Shown: in pieces, positions 10,390 through 21,912 of the stretch | How positions within the stretch are numbered: position 1 is the stretch's first letter | Layout: every line of letters begins with the position of its first letter | Assembly (NCBI GenBank): GCA_963576565.1 | Contig: OY755046.1 | Span: forward strand, 68,415,719 to 68,479,718 | Source: Aspidapion aeneum | Taxonomy: Eukaryota; Arthropoda; Insecta; Coleoptera; Brentidae | Direction: 5' to 3' | Length of the DNA: 64,000 nt | Notes under the pieces: generated by a model | Told to the model about the DNA's origin: nothing | What the model saw: the letters and a program-made list of their open reading frames with translations, nothing else | Databases searched by the model: none | Translations under genes and position numbers: made by a program

Positions 10390-10745
10390 TCCCCTATAAG
10401 ATGAAATGACTGTTACTGCCGATTGGTACATCATCATTTGTTTGCCGAAAGTCATCGCTAAGCCTCGAAAAACGAACCCCGAACGACGAATCATCCTCCA
10501 CCCTCCACAAAGACAATGCAAGTTCGCAGAAAGCACAAAAAACATTAAATAATTTTAAACCCAACAAAACGTGGAGTGGTTGGACCATCCTCCAGAGAGT
10601 CCCGACCTAAGTCCCAAAGATTTCTATAATTTTTCGAAAATCAAGAATGGACTAAATGGTCAAAGATTTCAGTCGGTAGATGAAGCAGTAAACGCCTTCC
10701 AGAATACAATTTTGACAGTACCAAAAAACGACTGAAATTACAGCT
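10390..10745 (+). pseudogene. mariner transposase relic, C-terminal half
   Basis: Continuation of the relic at 8000-8925. Around 10420 it reads TADWY and CLPKV, then RKTNPERRIILH, HPPESPDLSPKDF (the mariner catalytic motif region, with D in SPDLSPKDF) and a closing QRFQSVDEAVNAF. There are several frame changes. The join to the N-terminal half across the THAP element is colinear. Confidence 0.8.
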
Positions 10746-11032
10746 AGACATCTGAGCCCTGAAGGGGAGAAAACTAGAGATATCACAAAAAACTACCCCC
10801 AAAGTAAAATTCGCCCCGTCTGGGAAAACACACGTCTATTGAACTAAAAACAAAGGAAAAAAAATCGGCAACACGCTAGAAGCTTACCTTCTTTCATTTA
10901 ACAGCAGTTCCACACTTTCTCGCGGCCGCGGCCTTTTCTTGTGGCTGGAATTTCGATCTTAAACTTAACACCACGTGTGACTTCTTTCAGTTTCTTGTCG
11001 GAAGTGATTTCTTCATTCACCTGTCAAACACA
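10746..11032. other. no gene recognised
   Basis: This stretch contains a GC-rich patch with GCGGCCGCGGCC near 10922. Nothing else can be supported. Confidence 0.4.
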
Positions 11033-11262
11033 GGGTGGCGCTTCAAACTCCCAGCGTGTGGAAAAGCGCGCATGATTTTACCAAAATGATCAGGTGATCA
11101 AAAAGAAAATAACTTTCAACAAAGAGAGAAATTATCACCTGATCGGAATTTTTTCCAAACAAGGACTTTCTTTTTTGAAGGAAACAAACTTTAAGGTTAG
11201 GTTTTCCAAAAAATTCAAAATAAAACAAAAACAAAAATAACTGGCAGCATTAAACAACAGCT
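11033..11262 (+). repeat. interspersed repeat I, copy 2
   Basis: Same sequence as 245-530 with an internal deletion and small changes. Both contain the phrase AGAAAATAACTTTCAACAAA. Confidence 0.8.
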
Positions 11263-11538
11263 TTGACAAGTGGTTTGAGCGCATGCAAAAGTGCACTAAT
11301 TTTGGTGGAGAATACTTTGTGAAACAATAAAATCTTTAAACGTTATCTACTGCTTTATTCCAGCCGTATATGCAAAATCTACAGGACAACCCTGGTATTA
11401 TATTATCAACATCAATGTTAAATAAGAATGTTACAGATTAACGTTGTGTGCCTAGTGTGGCTGACACAATCAACGTGGTGTCAACGTGGATGACACATTA
11501 TATCAACATGCGCAGTGTAAGTTTGATCCCAAGGTCTT

Positions 11539-11663
11539 TAGAGGATAGGTTGCCTGGTAACTATATGGTCGAAGCGAAGTGAGAGGTGACAGCGCGTCAT
11601 CATTTCCCGCGTTCAACAACTGGCTCTGATTGGTCAGAAAGTTACTAGGTAACCTATCCTCTA
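11539..11663. mobile_element. 125-bp MITE
   Basis: Inverted ends TAGAGGATAGGTT and AACCTATCCTCTA, with further matching bases up to about 25 bp. No ORF. It directly abuts the next inverted-repeat element. Confidence 0.7.
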
Positions 11664-11665
11664 CA

Positions 11666-12286
11666 CACGGTGGATAGAATAGACCGGTGTTCGGATCTTA
11701 TATATATATATGTCGAATTTTTCACGTCACTGATGGTCCAGCTGAGTTTTGTAAACAAAAGTTAGATATGATATGATGATTTTTTGAATTTTTTGAAAAC
11801 TAAGGCAATTTTCCCACTGTTTTCTGGTACATCTTTATAAAATATCATTTTCTAGACTTATTGTCGTTATTTTTTTTTAGCCCGCTTTATTTTTTATTAC
11901 ACAAAACTTAAACTACAAGTCAAACTGAATTTGATCGTTTAGTATCAAAGGTGAACCGAGACTTGGGAAGTAAACAAAGATGTAGGTAAGCGGATTATTT
12001 TTGAAGCTGAAACAAACACATCATTTTTCTCGAATTTTAATTTTTGTTTAAAGAGAAATGAAACGGGCTAAAAAAAATAACGACTGGTATGTCTGAATAA
12101 TATTATTTAATAAGAATACACTAAAAAATAGTAGAAAAATTACCTTAGTTTGCAAAAAATTTAAAAAATGTTAGTTGTTAATATCATATTTAACTTTTGT
12201 TTACAAATATCAGCTGGACCACCAGTGACGTAAAAATTCGACATATATTTATAAGATCCGAACACCGGTCTATTCTATCCACCGTG
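11666..12286. mobile_element. 621-bp inverted-repeat element
   Basis: The ends are CACGGTGGATAGAATAGACC and its complement. Pairing extends with few mismatches through the ATAT tract and the CACTG-TGGTCCAGCTG block, at least 80 bp per arm. The inner arms also pair loosely. There is no ORF and no clear TSD. A foldback or long-TIR MITE. Confidence 0.8.
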
Positions 12287-12495
12287 GGTTGATCCCACGT
12301 TTTAATACCTAAATACTGGGAGGTAGAAAAATTAATAAACTATAGGAACTTGGAGTGTATATTTTTATTTTAGTGAGGTGTCAGAAAAGTAACAATAATA
12401 ATTAATATGTCTATTATTAGTTTTTCAAGATTTATGTTTCCCTTGAACTGAATAGTTTAACACCTTTCCTAGCGCGTTAGTAATACGCATAGTTC

Positions 12496-12658
12496 CAGTG
12501 GCGCACCCAGAAATATCTCTTGGGGTGGGGGGGGGGCGAGATCCCATGATGATTTTAACCCATAAATTTTTTTTTCTTAAAATATGTCAAAAATATTTTT
12601 AAAAAAATTAAGCTGGGGAGGGCTGGGCCCTGACCCCCCCCCCATGGGTGCGCCCATG
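12496..12658. mobile_element. hAT-type MITE with degraded TSD
   Basis: The ends are CAGTGGCGCACCCA and the complement of CATGGGCGCACCCA, followed inside by G-runs and C-runs. It resembles the MITEs at 18647 and 44053. The flanking octamers ATAGTTCC and ATAATTAC agree at six of eight positions. Confidence 0.65.
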
Positions 12659-12780
12659 ATAATTACTATCAAACAATTAAAACTGACGTGATCTAATAAG
12701 CTCTAATCGTGACTTGAATTGAAAAAAAATGAATCTGACTAATTTAATTTAATTCTAGGTATATTTTCCTTTTCTTTTAG

Positions 12781-12830
12781 TCCACAGTACACCTGTCTAT
12801 GTTTCCAGTGATGAGTAACAGGCGGAATAT
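12781..12830. repeat. single terminal repeat of family M
   Basis: TCCACAGTACACCTGTCTAT followed by AGTGATGAGTAAC matches the ends of the element at 40694-42280 and the copies near 26460 and 26810. No partner end was found nearby. Confidence 0.55.
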
Positions 12831-12964
12831 TAATAAATAGCTTAATTTTGCTTAGACGGCCAACTATTTCCTCTTCAAAAATTCTTGAAAATGATTCCTA
12901 AGAGGCTGTAAATAATTCATAAGTATAGTACGAGGGCAATCTTTTATATTTTGCATATAGAAAC

Positions 12965-13048
12965 ATAGAGGGCGACACTGATCGAATTTCGTTATTAAAA
13001 CTTAACCTCAATGTTTACCTTACCTAAATTGAAAACGTCAGTGCGATA
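12965..13048 (+). pseudogene. mariner 5' leader, split by a P-type element
   Basis: Matches 8010-8075. The sequence breaks at 13048 and resumes at 14601 with GTGCGATACATATAG, ending near 14655. Only the leader of the mariner is present. Confidence 0.7.
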
Positions 13049-13265
13049 CACGGTCATTAAATAAACCGGTTCTCTGGTAACTCGATGTCATGACGGTCGT
13101 GACGTCAGAGCTACGTCACAGTTTTCCTAGGAAACAGCAGTCAAACGCTGTTTATAGGGTAATTTTATCTTTTGCCAGGAAATTTTGTACATTTTGGGTC
13201 TTCTCGTCTTGTAAGTCGTGTTTATACCTGTTCCGTGCTTCCTATAAATGTTTTATAGACTAACT

Positions 13266-13665
13266 AAAAGAGATTTTAGAAAAAGATGGTTTAGTTTATA
13301 TTGCAGGATTTTAGCACGAAAGCATCACAATGAGTTCCCTCAACATGCATTCATATGCCATGCCATCTTGGGTGCAAAACCTTTCTTTTGGAGGCTTAAC
13401 TGAGCCTTTACCATCATGGAAAGAAAATGTTAACAAAATGGACAAATGGTTCATAAAATTGCATGGTGCCAATTTTAAATTTAAAACAAATATTTCTATT
13501 CCATATAAATTCGTAAATTTATTTGGAAAATAAAGAGTGATGATAAGAATCAAATTTTTAAATACCAAAAAGCAAAATGAATCCACAATGAAACGAATGC
13601 TTGATGATACAGGGACTGGTGAGAGTCGTAAAACAGTAAAAAAGTTAAAGAAAATTATTTTGTAA
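13266..13665 (+). pseudogene. P-type transposase C-terminus
   Basis: Read in three frames, it gives EKDGLVYIAGFLARKH, then YAMPSWVQNLSFGGLTEP, then WKENVNKMDKWFIKLHG, and finally a Lys-rich tail before the TAA at about 13663. The order 'GL-YIAG-LA-K', 'SW...LS-GGL' and a terminal Lys-rich end is the pattern of THAP9/P-like transposase C-termini. Two frame changes (about 13320 and 13530) disable it. Upstream catalytic parts are not recognised in the element, so this is an internally deleted copy. Confidence 0.6.
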
Positions 13666-13759
13666 CTATTCTATAATTAGATAGGTATAAATTTTTTTGT
13701 TACATACTTGCAATATGATTTAAAAACAAAACTGATGAGAACCATTCTTAAATTATTTA

Positions 13760-14044
13760 CTGGGTGTTTCATGTTAAAAGTCCACCATTGCTAACTTTGT
13801 TATTATTAAAAATAGAAAAAAATTGAAATTGGCAAACTAGTAGAATTTTTGAAAATTATAAAAAATGTTTAAATTAAAATTGGTTTTGTTTTTTGAAAAA
13901 ACTCGATAACTCAATGTTCGATTTTTTTTTATTTGAGCATCTTAAAGAGCATCAAAAATTCTACTAGTTTGCCAATTTAAACTTTTTTCTATCTTTAATA
14001 ATCAAAAAGTTAGCAATGGTGCACACTTAACTTGGAACACCTTG
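13760..14044. mobile_element. 285-bp MITE with TA flanks
   Basis: Inverted ends of about 95 bp. They share ACCATTGCTAACTTT and GGCAAACTAGTAGAATTTTT, and each is bounded by TA (13758-13759 and 14045-14046). That fits a Tc1/mariner-type MITE. No ORF. Nested in the P-type element. Confidence 0.8.
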
Positions 14045-14984
14045 TATAATGCTCAAGTAGGAGGGAAGGAATATTAGCGTTACAGTCAATGTATTTTTAT
14101 TATAATTTTTCTTGAAATGCGTTAACAAGGGGGGATCAAAAATCCTGAATCTTTGCGTTATGTAATTTATGAATGTTCCATTACTGCCATTGACTTAAAG
14201 TCATTTCAATTTCCTTTCTTTTAATTCCTTTGATAATATTTCTTAAAACAAAACTCATTTTAATTACCTCCTATCCATAAAAAAAATCAATATCGCAGTG
14301 TGAGGCGATAAGAGTTCAATTAATATGAACAAGAGAGTCGAATTAACTTAGGAAAAATATTTATAATCGTGTCCTGAATCTGGTATTTATAAAACTGTTG
14401 GAATTTTTGTCATAAATTTTTAAATTATTTAATTTTTTAATAAATTTTGGTATTTTTGCGGCATCTATGTTTATTTCTCTCATAATATAACGTATAGGTC
14501 TCTCTTTATTGATCGTGGAGCAGGCATATTGCGGCGTCATAGGCTGCCGAGTTCTTATTGGCTGAGAGTTACCAGACAACCGGTTTATTTACGGACCGTG
14601 AGTGCGATACATATAGTTTTATAGCTACAGTGAATTTTTTAAGTTAAAGGGAGTGCCATTCTATAGATAAGTACTTGTATTTTTCTTTATAATTTGTTAA
14701 TAAAGTTAAGAGTGGTTTATAGATGCCATTAAACACTCTTCATGGTGTCCACAAAAAATCTGCACAATTAATTTATGAAAAACTACAATTTTAATCCACA
14801 ATTGAATACATTTTCAGCCAATTAACTAGTTCTTAGAAAAAAAATAGTAGACATAACCCTAAATGTTTGACAATTGTCAAATAATGTTGTGACGTAACAG
14901 AGTATGTTTTAAAACCGACGCATGCGCAGTAACCGAAATCATGACTACCTGAAAAAGAAACATTAAGAGTTAAATGAGGGTCCT

Positions 14985-15418
14985 TAGAATTAGATGGATG
15001 CTGGGACGGACACGAAAAGACCTCGGACTGCTGATAGGTATTCTAACCGGACATAACCGGTTGAGGAGGCACATGACACGTATAGGAGTCGAGAATGACC
15101 CTACCTGCCCAGCGTGTGGACAGGAAGAAGAGACATCAAGACACCTCGTGGCAGAATGCGAGGCCTACGCAAGGATAAGACAACAGGCACTCGGAGCGCC
15201 AACTCTGAGCGAGGAAGAACTGCACATGCTCAAATGAGCAGACTAACTGGACTTTATAAAGAGAACAGGAAGGCCCAATGAGTTACCCGACCATCAAAGG
15301 GAAGTGCAGAGAGTGGGTTAAGGGACAGACTTGGGGCATGGCAAAAAGGGCCTGCTCTGGCCTACTTGTCAGACCTGCGGGTCAACCCCCCCCCCACCAC
15401 TACTACTACTACTACTAC
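14985..15418 (+). pseudogene. C2-family LINE, 5'-truncated, 14-bp TSD
   Basis: A short insertion with a perfect direct repeat TAAATGAGGGTCCT at 14971-14984 and 15419-15432. It encodes the last part of an RNase-H-type LINE ORF: ITGHNRLRRH-like sequence (ILTGHNRLRRHMTRIG) and then a CPACGQEEE..H...C Cys/His cluster. The stop is at 15235, followed by about 180 bp of 3' UTR and a (CTA)n tail. It nearly matches 38490-38910. The ATG of the apparent 87-codon ORF lies in the target duplication, so that start is not the element's own. Confidence 0.9.
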
Positions 15419-15432
15419 TAAATGAGGGTCCT

Positions 15433-15959
15433 GGCTTCAAACATCGCTTGTGAGAATGCATGGGTATGCCCCATATTAAATTTATGCTCGTATTTGGTGG
15501 GCACGCACCATTATTTCTTTGTCATTGAACTCGTACAAAAAATCTGTCAAAACTTTATCAATAAAAAAAAACTTGATTGATGAATCGATTTGACCGACTT
15601 GACCTACGCATTAAAAATATAAAAAAAATATTAATCAACAAGTAACATCTCGTCAACCAAAGTGAAATTCGCCATCAACAACTAAGTAATCTTTTAAACG
15701 CCTTATTCAAAATTAATTTTAACGCATGTTGAAATTAATTTTATATTATATACCGAGTGGACCATAAAAACGATTATAAAAATTAATTGGCAAGAACTAC
15801 TTCTTTATTTTTATAATTCTGTTGTATAATTGAAACATTTTAGTCCATATTTGACCTATCTAAAACTCTACTTCGAAATGAGCTACGAAACTCAAACTGC
15901 ACAGTCGTAGATCTTCATCGAGTTAACAACCCCTCCAAGTTTCATGGAATTCCATAAAG
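15433..15959. other. unassigned AT-rich stretch
   Basis: No repeat, inverted ends or coding family recognised. Confidence 0.45.
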
Positions 15960-16240
15960 TAGTAAAGTAGTAATTTCAAAAATCCTCGAAATTGCCACTC
16001 ACTCACTCTCTCACTCATGTATAGATTATCAAAATTCTACTGTACTTCCAGACATGCTACAAAGCTGAAATTTGGCAAACTGATAGAAATTATGACCAAG
16101 CCCTTGGAAAAATGCAAAAAACTCCAAAAGTCTAATTTACCCCCCTCCCCTATACATGTAAAGTTATGTAAAAGTAACATTGCCCACTTCCAGAAGCGCT
16201 AGAGAGGTGAGCATAGGGAATATGATAAAACTATAGGAAA
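15960..16240 (-). repeat. interspersed repeat N, copy
   Basis: Related in reverse complement to 45240-45660. Shared phrases include ACATGTAAAGTTAT, AGTAACATTGCC and CTTCCAGAA. Non-coding. Confidence 0.55.
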
Positions 16241-16554
16241 ATAAAAAACACAAAAGAATGCGCTTACATATATTAAACGAATATTTTTGCTCATTACTCG
16301 ACTTAAAAAGGATTAATTTTTCCGATGTCCCTTTGAGTTTGACGTATGAGTTTATTTAAATGAGCGCGGTATCTTTTTTAATTCCATACACATATGCATT
16401 GTAAAAGACATATTTAAGAGTATGATATTCAACTAAAAAGTGGTGGATGGATTATAAGAACTGCTAAATCAAAATGTCAGGAAAGTTGATTTACCAGAAT
16501 CAAAAAGAAAAGAGAGAGAGAGAAATCCCGATAAGCACTAAAACTTACATGGCC

Positions 16555-17250
16555 GTCTCATATCAGTTGTCTTTTAGTGATGTCATCTGTTATGCTTCCC
16601 TCGATTCCCATTCTTTCTTTTATAATCTCATTTCTTATGGGATCTATTCTAGATAATCTCATTGATCTTCTGATTGCATTCATTTCGAAACTTTCCATTT
16701 TTGTTTTGTATTTTTCTGTTACGCGGCAAGTCTCTATTCCATACAACAGCGAGCTTTTTACCATTGTTGCATATATGTTAAATTTTCAATTCTTTTTTAT
16801 CTCTCTGCTCCATGAAATACTGTTAAGACAACCAATAACATTTTTTGCTTTTACTATTCTTTTTTCCAATTCTTTACAGTCTGTTCCTGTCTTATCAAAT
16901 GTGACACCCAAGTATACATACTCATTGCATGGAGATATTGTTTGTCCATTTTCTAGTTCTAATACACTTGATTCGTTTCCAATACATAAGTACTGTGACT
17001 TGTCCACGTTCACTGTTAATCCCCACTTTTGGTATTCTTCCGTTAACTTTCTCATCATATACTCCATGTCTTCTTTATCATTAACTACAATTACTTGGTC
17101 GTCAGCAAAATGTAGTGTGTATAAGGTAAATCGGTTATTAAGTTGTTTTCCTATGCTGTGCACTTTACGTTTTAAGTTTTTTAGAGCTATTGCGATATAT
17201 ATATTAAAGAGTTGGATACAAATTAAATTAAGACCCGTAATACATAGAGA
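16555..17250 (-). pseudogene. RTE-B LINE fragment (RT thumb and C-terminus)
   Basis: A reverse-strand fragment homologous to 51510-52190. It keeps the RT catalytic block (FADDQVIV) and YLCIGNESS, then a frameshift near 16780 and the segment that ends in GSITDDITKRQLI. Both the true 3' end and the upstream RT domain are missing, so the fragment is truncated at both sides. A long ORF on the opposite strand (16577-17263) is an antisense artefact. Confidence 0.85.
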
Positions 17251-17665
17251 GGCAGGGTCATAATAAGTTTGAATAATGCTCTTAAATTCTGCCTGCAGTA
17301 TTGCAGAAGATATTTAAGCTGAAAATTATCCGTAAGCCTTTTTCGGCCTGTCACAACAACTTAACTTAATCTTTCGTTATTAATGCAAACGTTTTACATT
17401 TTTTTCAAAAGATCTTATTTTTTAAACATCCACTTTACATTATTGTAATGTGTGAACCCCATAGCACATTCACGTGCTAGAAAAAAAAGGTTTATTTCAT
17501 ATACCAAAATAAGTTTAATAGGTCATTCATTAACGTTATAAAAAATAACGTTGGTAAAAACGGCGTTGTTATAACGCCATTATCAAGTCAAAACAGCAAT
17601 GGAGTACTTGTTTCTGTTGGTTTCACACAACTTATGCTCTACACGGAGCTATCGCCTACATTCAC

Positions 17666-17696
17666 CTGAGGATGGCCCAAAAGGTCGAAACCGGTC
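17666..17696 (+). ncRNA. hammerhead ribozyme-type motif
   Basis: CTGAGGA, then stem II GGCC/GGTC-type pairing closed by an AAAA-rich loop, then GAAAC and CGGTC. All conserved core positions (CUGANGA and GAAA) are intact. Stem III and the cleavage-site strand are short, as in PLE hammerheads. Confidence 0.6.
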
Positions 17697-17712
17697 GTGG
17701 ATTGGCATGGAT

Positions 17713-17768
17713 TAGAGTCCCTGTATGTTGACATATTTATCCAAATATGTCAACACACAGGGACTCTA
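17713..17768. repeat. hairpin with 26-bp arms
   Basis: The arms TAGAGTCCCTGTATGTTGAC... and complement pair over 26 bp with one mismatch around a 4-nt ATCC loop. It lies just downstream of the hammerhead motif. Confidence 0.9.
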
Positions 17769-17969
17769 GCATGGATCACTTGTTCCTGATTGTCAGGACG
17801 TGTTCCAGACGGGGATCATTCGTATCCTTGTGATCGACGTTGGAGATAGTGAAAACCAAACAGTTTTAACAAGTTCCCAACGAAAGCATCAAACCATTAG
17901 TATAATTCAATGCCGGTAGGGGTATTTTACCTCGGAGTAGTTGTTTCTGTTGATTTCACACAACTATAT

Positions 17970-18430
17970 TGTTTCAGTGTGTTTCATGCTTAATTAATGC
18001 TTGCATTAGTGAAAAATTAGCTTTTATACATATGCATAATATGTACTATAATATAACATAATAATAGACATAGGTATATTTATTATACATTAATTATGTT
18101 AACTGGAAAAATTTGGTAAAATAATTTTAAAAAAAATTATATTTGTAAAATAAACGAGTTTATTGGCATTTCAAGATTAGCTAATGTTATGTCTGGAACA
18201 TTGTAAACCAGAAATAAATTAAAACACCAGCTTTTGCCAATTTTTTTTTTGAAAAATTGACATTTAACATGATAAAGCGATTTGGAAAACAGCTGGAAAG
18301 GGTCAAGATTGACGTACACCTTGTCCTGGAAGCAAAAAAATATGAGACATATATTAATGTAACAAATTGTAGAAAAACTTTATAGTATAGCGGTAAATCT
18401 CAGATTAAAAAACTATTTTTTATTATTTCA
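17970..18430. other. unassigned AT-rich stretch
   Basis: Nothing recognised on either strand. Confidence 0.45.
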
Positions 18431-18434
18431 AATC

Positions 18435-18903
18435 TAAAAACTTGCTTTCTCTTATTAGGAATTGCCTTTAATTAAGAATTAGGAACCATTTTTGTTAAAA
18501 CGCTAAGAAATCCTAATTAATTGGCTAGACAAGTTCCGAAAAAGTAGTCATTTATTTAAAATAGAAATGGACAAATTAAATAGTTGTTAAAAATATTTTT
18601 CTACCAAAAATGAAGCGACAGATAAAAGAAATATGAATGTCTGGAACAGTGGCGTATATAAGGGGGGGGGCCTGGGGGGCCCGGTCCCCCCCGAAGCTAA
18701 GATTTTTTTAGATATTTTCCACATATTTCATGAATACAAACATAAATTAGCATAAAATACGGCCTCCCCCAAAACTGTGTTGGCCCCCCCCCCCGAAACT
18801 TTTTTCTATATACGCCACTGGTCTGGAAGATATCTTGAAGAATTTAGTCTAATATTTTTTATTAATGTAAATCCAGACACTAGAGAATTATTGAAATAAA
18901 GCC
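18435..18903. repeat. interspersed repeat G, copy 1
   Basis: Shares about 170 bp with 21290-21480, including GGCTAGACAAGTTC and GTTAAAACGCTAA. It is interrupted by the hAT-type MITE at 18647-18820. Its right end, AATTATTGAAATAAAGCC, matches the left end of copy 2 in reverse, so G is a TIR element. Confidence 0.7.
18647..18820. mobile_element. 174-bp hAT-type MITE, perfect 8-bp TSD
   Basis: Ends CAGTGGCGTATATA and TATATACGCCACTG. GTCTGGAA is duplicated at 18639-18646 and 18821-18828. G- and C-runs of 8 to 12 lie inside each end. No ORF. Confidence 0.92.
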
Positions 18904-19770
18904 AGGCTATAATAGTGCCAGGCACAATTTCGACACCTTCACATTGTAATATCAGCTGTGATCTTTCAACAAACGGCCTTTGTTTACTATATGAACCGGA
19001 ATAAATAGTGCCTTTTTTTATTAATTGAAAATAAACGACGAAAGTTTTAAATTCGACTTTGGTATGTCAATTTTGAAGGACTAACTGTCAGTTTTCAATG
19101 TGAATGTTCATCATCATAGTAACATTTGATGTAACAATGTAGACAAAATAACTTTTTGGATCAACTTTAAAGCCGCAACTACTTTGACTTTTTTTTAATG
19201 TCGATCTTTTAAAGTAATCTCTCCTTCCTGTTTCTACTTTGAAAACGTAGACTTTTTGAAGTCGCATCTTGGTCGCACACATTCTTAACCCTACTTTTTG
19301 TGGCTCCTTTTATAATATGGGAATATTAGGAATAGTTTTGCAAATATTTTTCTAACTACCTTGAGCAGTCCATTTTTTCGAGCTCATTGTTTGACCATTT
19401 TGCAAAACAATCAAAATGCAAAATATTGATCCAAAGTATCGAGTACCGCACACGGATTTTAAGAATTCCCTGGTCCATGCTTAATCTCCATCCTTAATCT
19501 TTTACGCTACTTGTTGCTGTTCTATTCTTGTACTGTCTTTACGGTCGTTCGTGGTTTGTACTGTGGCACCACCCTATCGCCATCGTAACCCTCTTGTGCT
19601 GACGTGTCGTGTCTCACTGTGATTCATTTTATGTGTTGAGCTTGGGTCATTGTCTTTTTGGTTTTCTTTAAATTTGTGCTGTTGTTAAAGCTTGGTTTGA
19701 AGTGAATAAACTTAAATTTCTGCTGTGTATAATGTGCCAGGCTTTATTGCAATAGGTCCCTAATATCTAA
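18900..19770. mobile_element. MITE family F, copy 2, interrupted
   Basis: The left part, 18900-19088, and the right end, 19735-19770, align with the intact copy at 4750-5029. The 650 bp between (19089-19735) is an insertion of unknown type. It ends AATAAACTTAAATTTCTGCT, which includes a poly(A)-signal hexamer. No TSD was found. Confidence 0.65.
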
Positions 19771-21250
19771 TTTATGCACGGCCCCTAAAATAACCTCTGG
19801 GATATGCTAGACTTCATCTAGGAATTTTTGCGCTTTTTGCGGCTAATAAAAAAACAAAGTAAATATATCGTGGTTACATGCGGATTTCTAAGCGATGTAA
19901 CAAGTCTCAGAGATTGTTTTTTTACTTATAGGGCTTATAATAATAAAAATTACTGAATATTGACAATGCCTAAATATCTAAAAACAATAAAACATACTAC
20001 ATACGAATTGTGAGAGCAATGTGTAAATAAAAAAAGTAACAATAAGTTGATTTCATTGATGTGACTACGTTCTTTTAGTTCCTTGACCAACACTTCCTAG
20101 AAATTCTAGAATAGGAATCATGCTCCGACTGCAACATACATTTTTAAAAAACACTTTTTATTGGCACTTCATTTATTGTTCTAATGGAATTTAATTTATC
20201 TTGTTTTTGTTTTAAAACCTACCACAAATTCACGCTCGTAGATAACCTATAAGCAGTGGTGCTGTTGTTGACAGAAACGGCAAATGACAAGTGGCGACAC
20301 CCCAATAACTTGAGGGTAGTAGTTATACTTATCGCGTGGTTCCTATCACTTTGTAGACGTTTTCTAGTGGCGAAAGCTAGTTAATAATTCGTTTCTGCAA
20401 CGAAGGAGTAGAAATTCGAGTGTGTTATCTAGAACTAAAAAGGTATCCTGACATAAAAGTCGTAAGTGACACGTTGCCGTAACTTAGGCTCACTTTCAAG
20501 TAACCCTTTCGACTATCAGGGAATATAGTTTGGGACGCCATGTTTTTATGTAAGAAAGAAAATTTAATATTATTTTTGTCGTTTTATGAGCTCATATTAA
20601 AGAACTATACTATTTTATAAACAAATTAGTTGAAGCTTACCAAAAATGCTCTTCTTAAGCACCATTTGTGGGAGTTAACTGTCCATTATGAAAACATAAC
20701 CTCCAAAATCACAACACAAAAATTCCATCAGCTACCCGAAAACGACTCAATTTTACGGGCGCACCGGTTTTTTGCAATATATATAATGCATGTTATACAA
20801 AAAACTTTGCGTCGCACTCGAATTTTGATCCTCTGCTCGTAAATTCTCACACTTTTGGATAACATAGTACATATTATAACCATAACCAAACAAAAAAATT
20901 AAGCGAGTCTGTTTACTGTTGTGTCCACCATATTGTGTAAGAATTCTACCAAAAAGAAACGATTATATTATTTGCAACTACATCGCAACTTTTATGCCAT
21001 TGAACTTTTATGCCATGGAAAAAAAACAGCCTCTACGACGTAGTAGATACCTGGCTACGACGTAGTAGTGTAGTTGTTACTACAGTGACTTTAAACACTT
21101 GGCCAAGTAGTTATAACCAGAAATTGGTTCCCCACTTAGGGAATTATAACGTCGCTGTATGGTATACTGAGACGTAGCGGGAGTACGTTACGGTTACTTT
21201 TAAGAAATTCTTTCTAGTTGGGGTTTCGTCGTTACAACTTTAAATGTTTG
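19771..21250. other. unassigned stretch
   Basis: No coding family was recognised; short ORFs at 20630-20842 and elsewhere lack any signature. There is a repeated CTACGACGTAGTAG-type phrase at 21030-21070. Confidence 0.4.
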
Positions 21251-21251
21251 T

Positions 21252-21500
21252 TGGGTATAGCCTGGCTGTATTTCAATAATTCTCTACTGGCTCTCTTATT
21301 AAGAATTGCCTTTAATTTTCAACCATTTTTGTTAAAACGCTAAAAAATCATAATTAGTTGGCTAGACAAGTTCTGAAAAATTAGTCATTTATTTAAAATA
21401 GAAATGGTCAAATTAAATAATTGTTAAAAATATTTGTTTTACCAAAAATGGAGCGACATTATAAAATATCTGGAATAAATCTTAAAGAGTTTAATCCAAA
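21252..21500. repeat. interspersed repeat G, copy 2
   Basis: Begins CCTGGCTGTATTTCAATAAT, the reverse of the right end of copy 1, then matches 18440-18620. Confidence 0.7.
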
Positions 21501-21554
21501 TTTTATAAATTTGAAAGGCTGATCGGAAATATTGAACTCAAGCTAGATATCTCT

Positions 21555-21912
21555 GTATGTGACCTGGACACAAAATTAAACACGGATAAGGTAATAAAAC
21601 CCCAAAGATCAATGGACAAATGTTACATGTAAAGCTAACAGATAAAAAAAGGAATGAATGGATAAGAAATAGAACAAAAGTAAGGGATGTCAGAGGAAAA
21701 GTAGCAAAATTATAATGGAAAGACGATTGATGGAACAAATGTATTGTAAACTGGAGACATTGGGAAAATAAAAGAAGTAAGGGAAGATCCCAAATGAGAT
21801 TTGAAGAAACCTGCGAATACTAGATGGATAAACACGGCGACAAACAGGAAAGATATTGGGGCAGGCCTATGTCCAAAGATGGATCGAAGAAGTCTAAATA
21901 GATACAATAGAT
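21555..21912 (+). pseudogene. RTE-D LINE 3' end
   Basis: A plus-strand C-terminal relic. Across frames it reads a Met/Leu-rich helix and then KKRNEWIRNRTKVRDV, followed by a block with W...H.A...D.RWN and a Gly/Arg-Pro motif, ending near EAYVQRWIEE. This is the C-terminal architecture shared by RTE-clade ORFs. Deleted versions occur at 28150-28275 (+) and 26505-26560 (-). Frames are broken throughout. Confidence 0.7.

Larger units (their letters stand above)
13049..14600 (+). mobile_element. second P-superfamily element relic
   Basis: A 1,552-bp insertion in a mariner leader. The termini are CACGGTC and GACCGTG, and the inverted repeats go on through AAATAAACCGGTT and CTGGTAACTC. AGTGCGATA is duplicated on both sides (13040-13048 and 14601-14609). 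The mariner leader at 8060 shows the empty site. An 8-9 bp TSD and an internal P-type transposase C-terminus fit the P superfamily. A MITE sits inside it at 13760-14044. Confidence 0.78.
17600..17967 (+). mobile_element. PLE-like terminal segment with hammerhead and hairpin
   Basis: Bounded by near-identical direct repeats of about 31 bp (GTTTCTGTTGGTTTCACACA at left, GTTTCTGTTGATTTCACACA at right). Inside are a full hammerhead-type core (17666-17696) and a long hairpin (17713-17768). There is no ORF. The layout resembles the pseudo-LTR of Penelope-like elements, and a solo terminal repeat is the simplest reading. Confidence 0.55.

Noticed and set aside
16577..17263. 228-codon plus-strand ORF with hydrophobic segments
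   Set aside because: Antisense to RTE-B coding sequence. The same antisense reading appears at 51632-52312, which confirms it is a by-product.
19089..19735. LTR or solo-LTR insertion in MITE F
   Set aside because: It has an AATAAA near its right edge but lacks TG...CA ends, a TSD and any coding match, so the class is left open.
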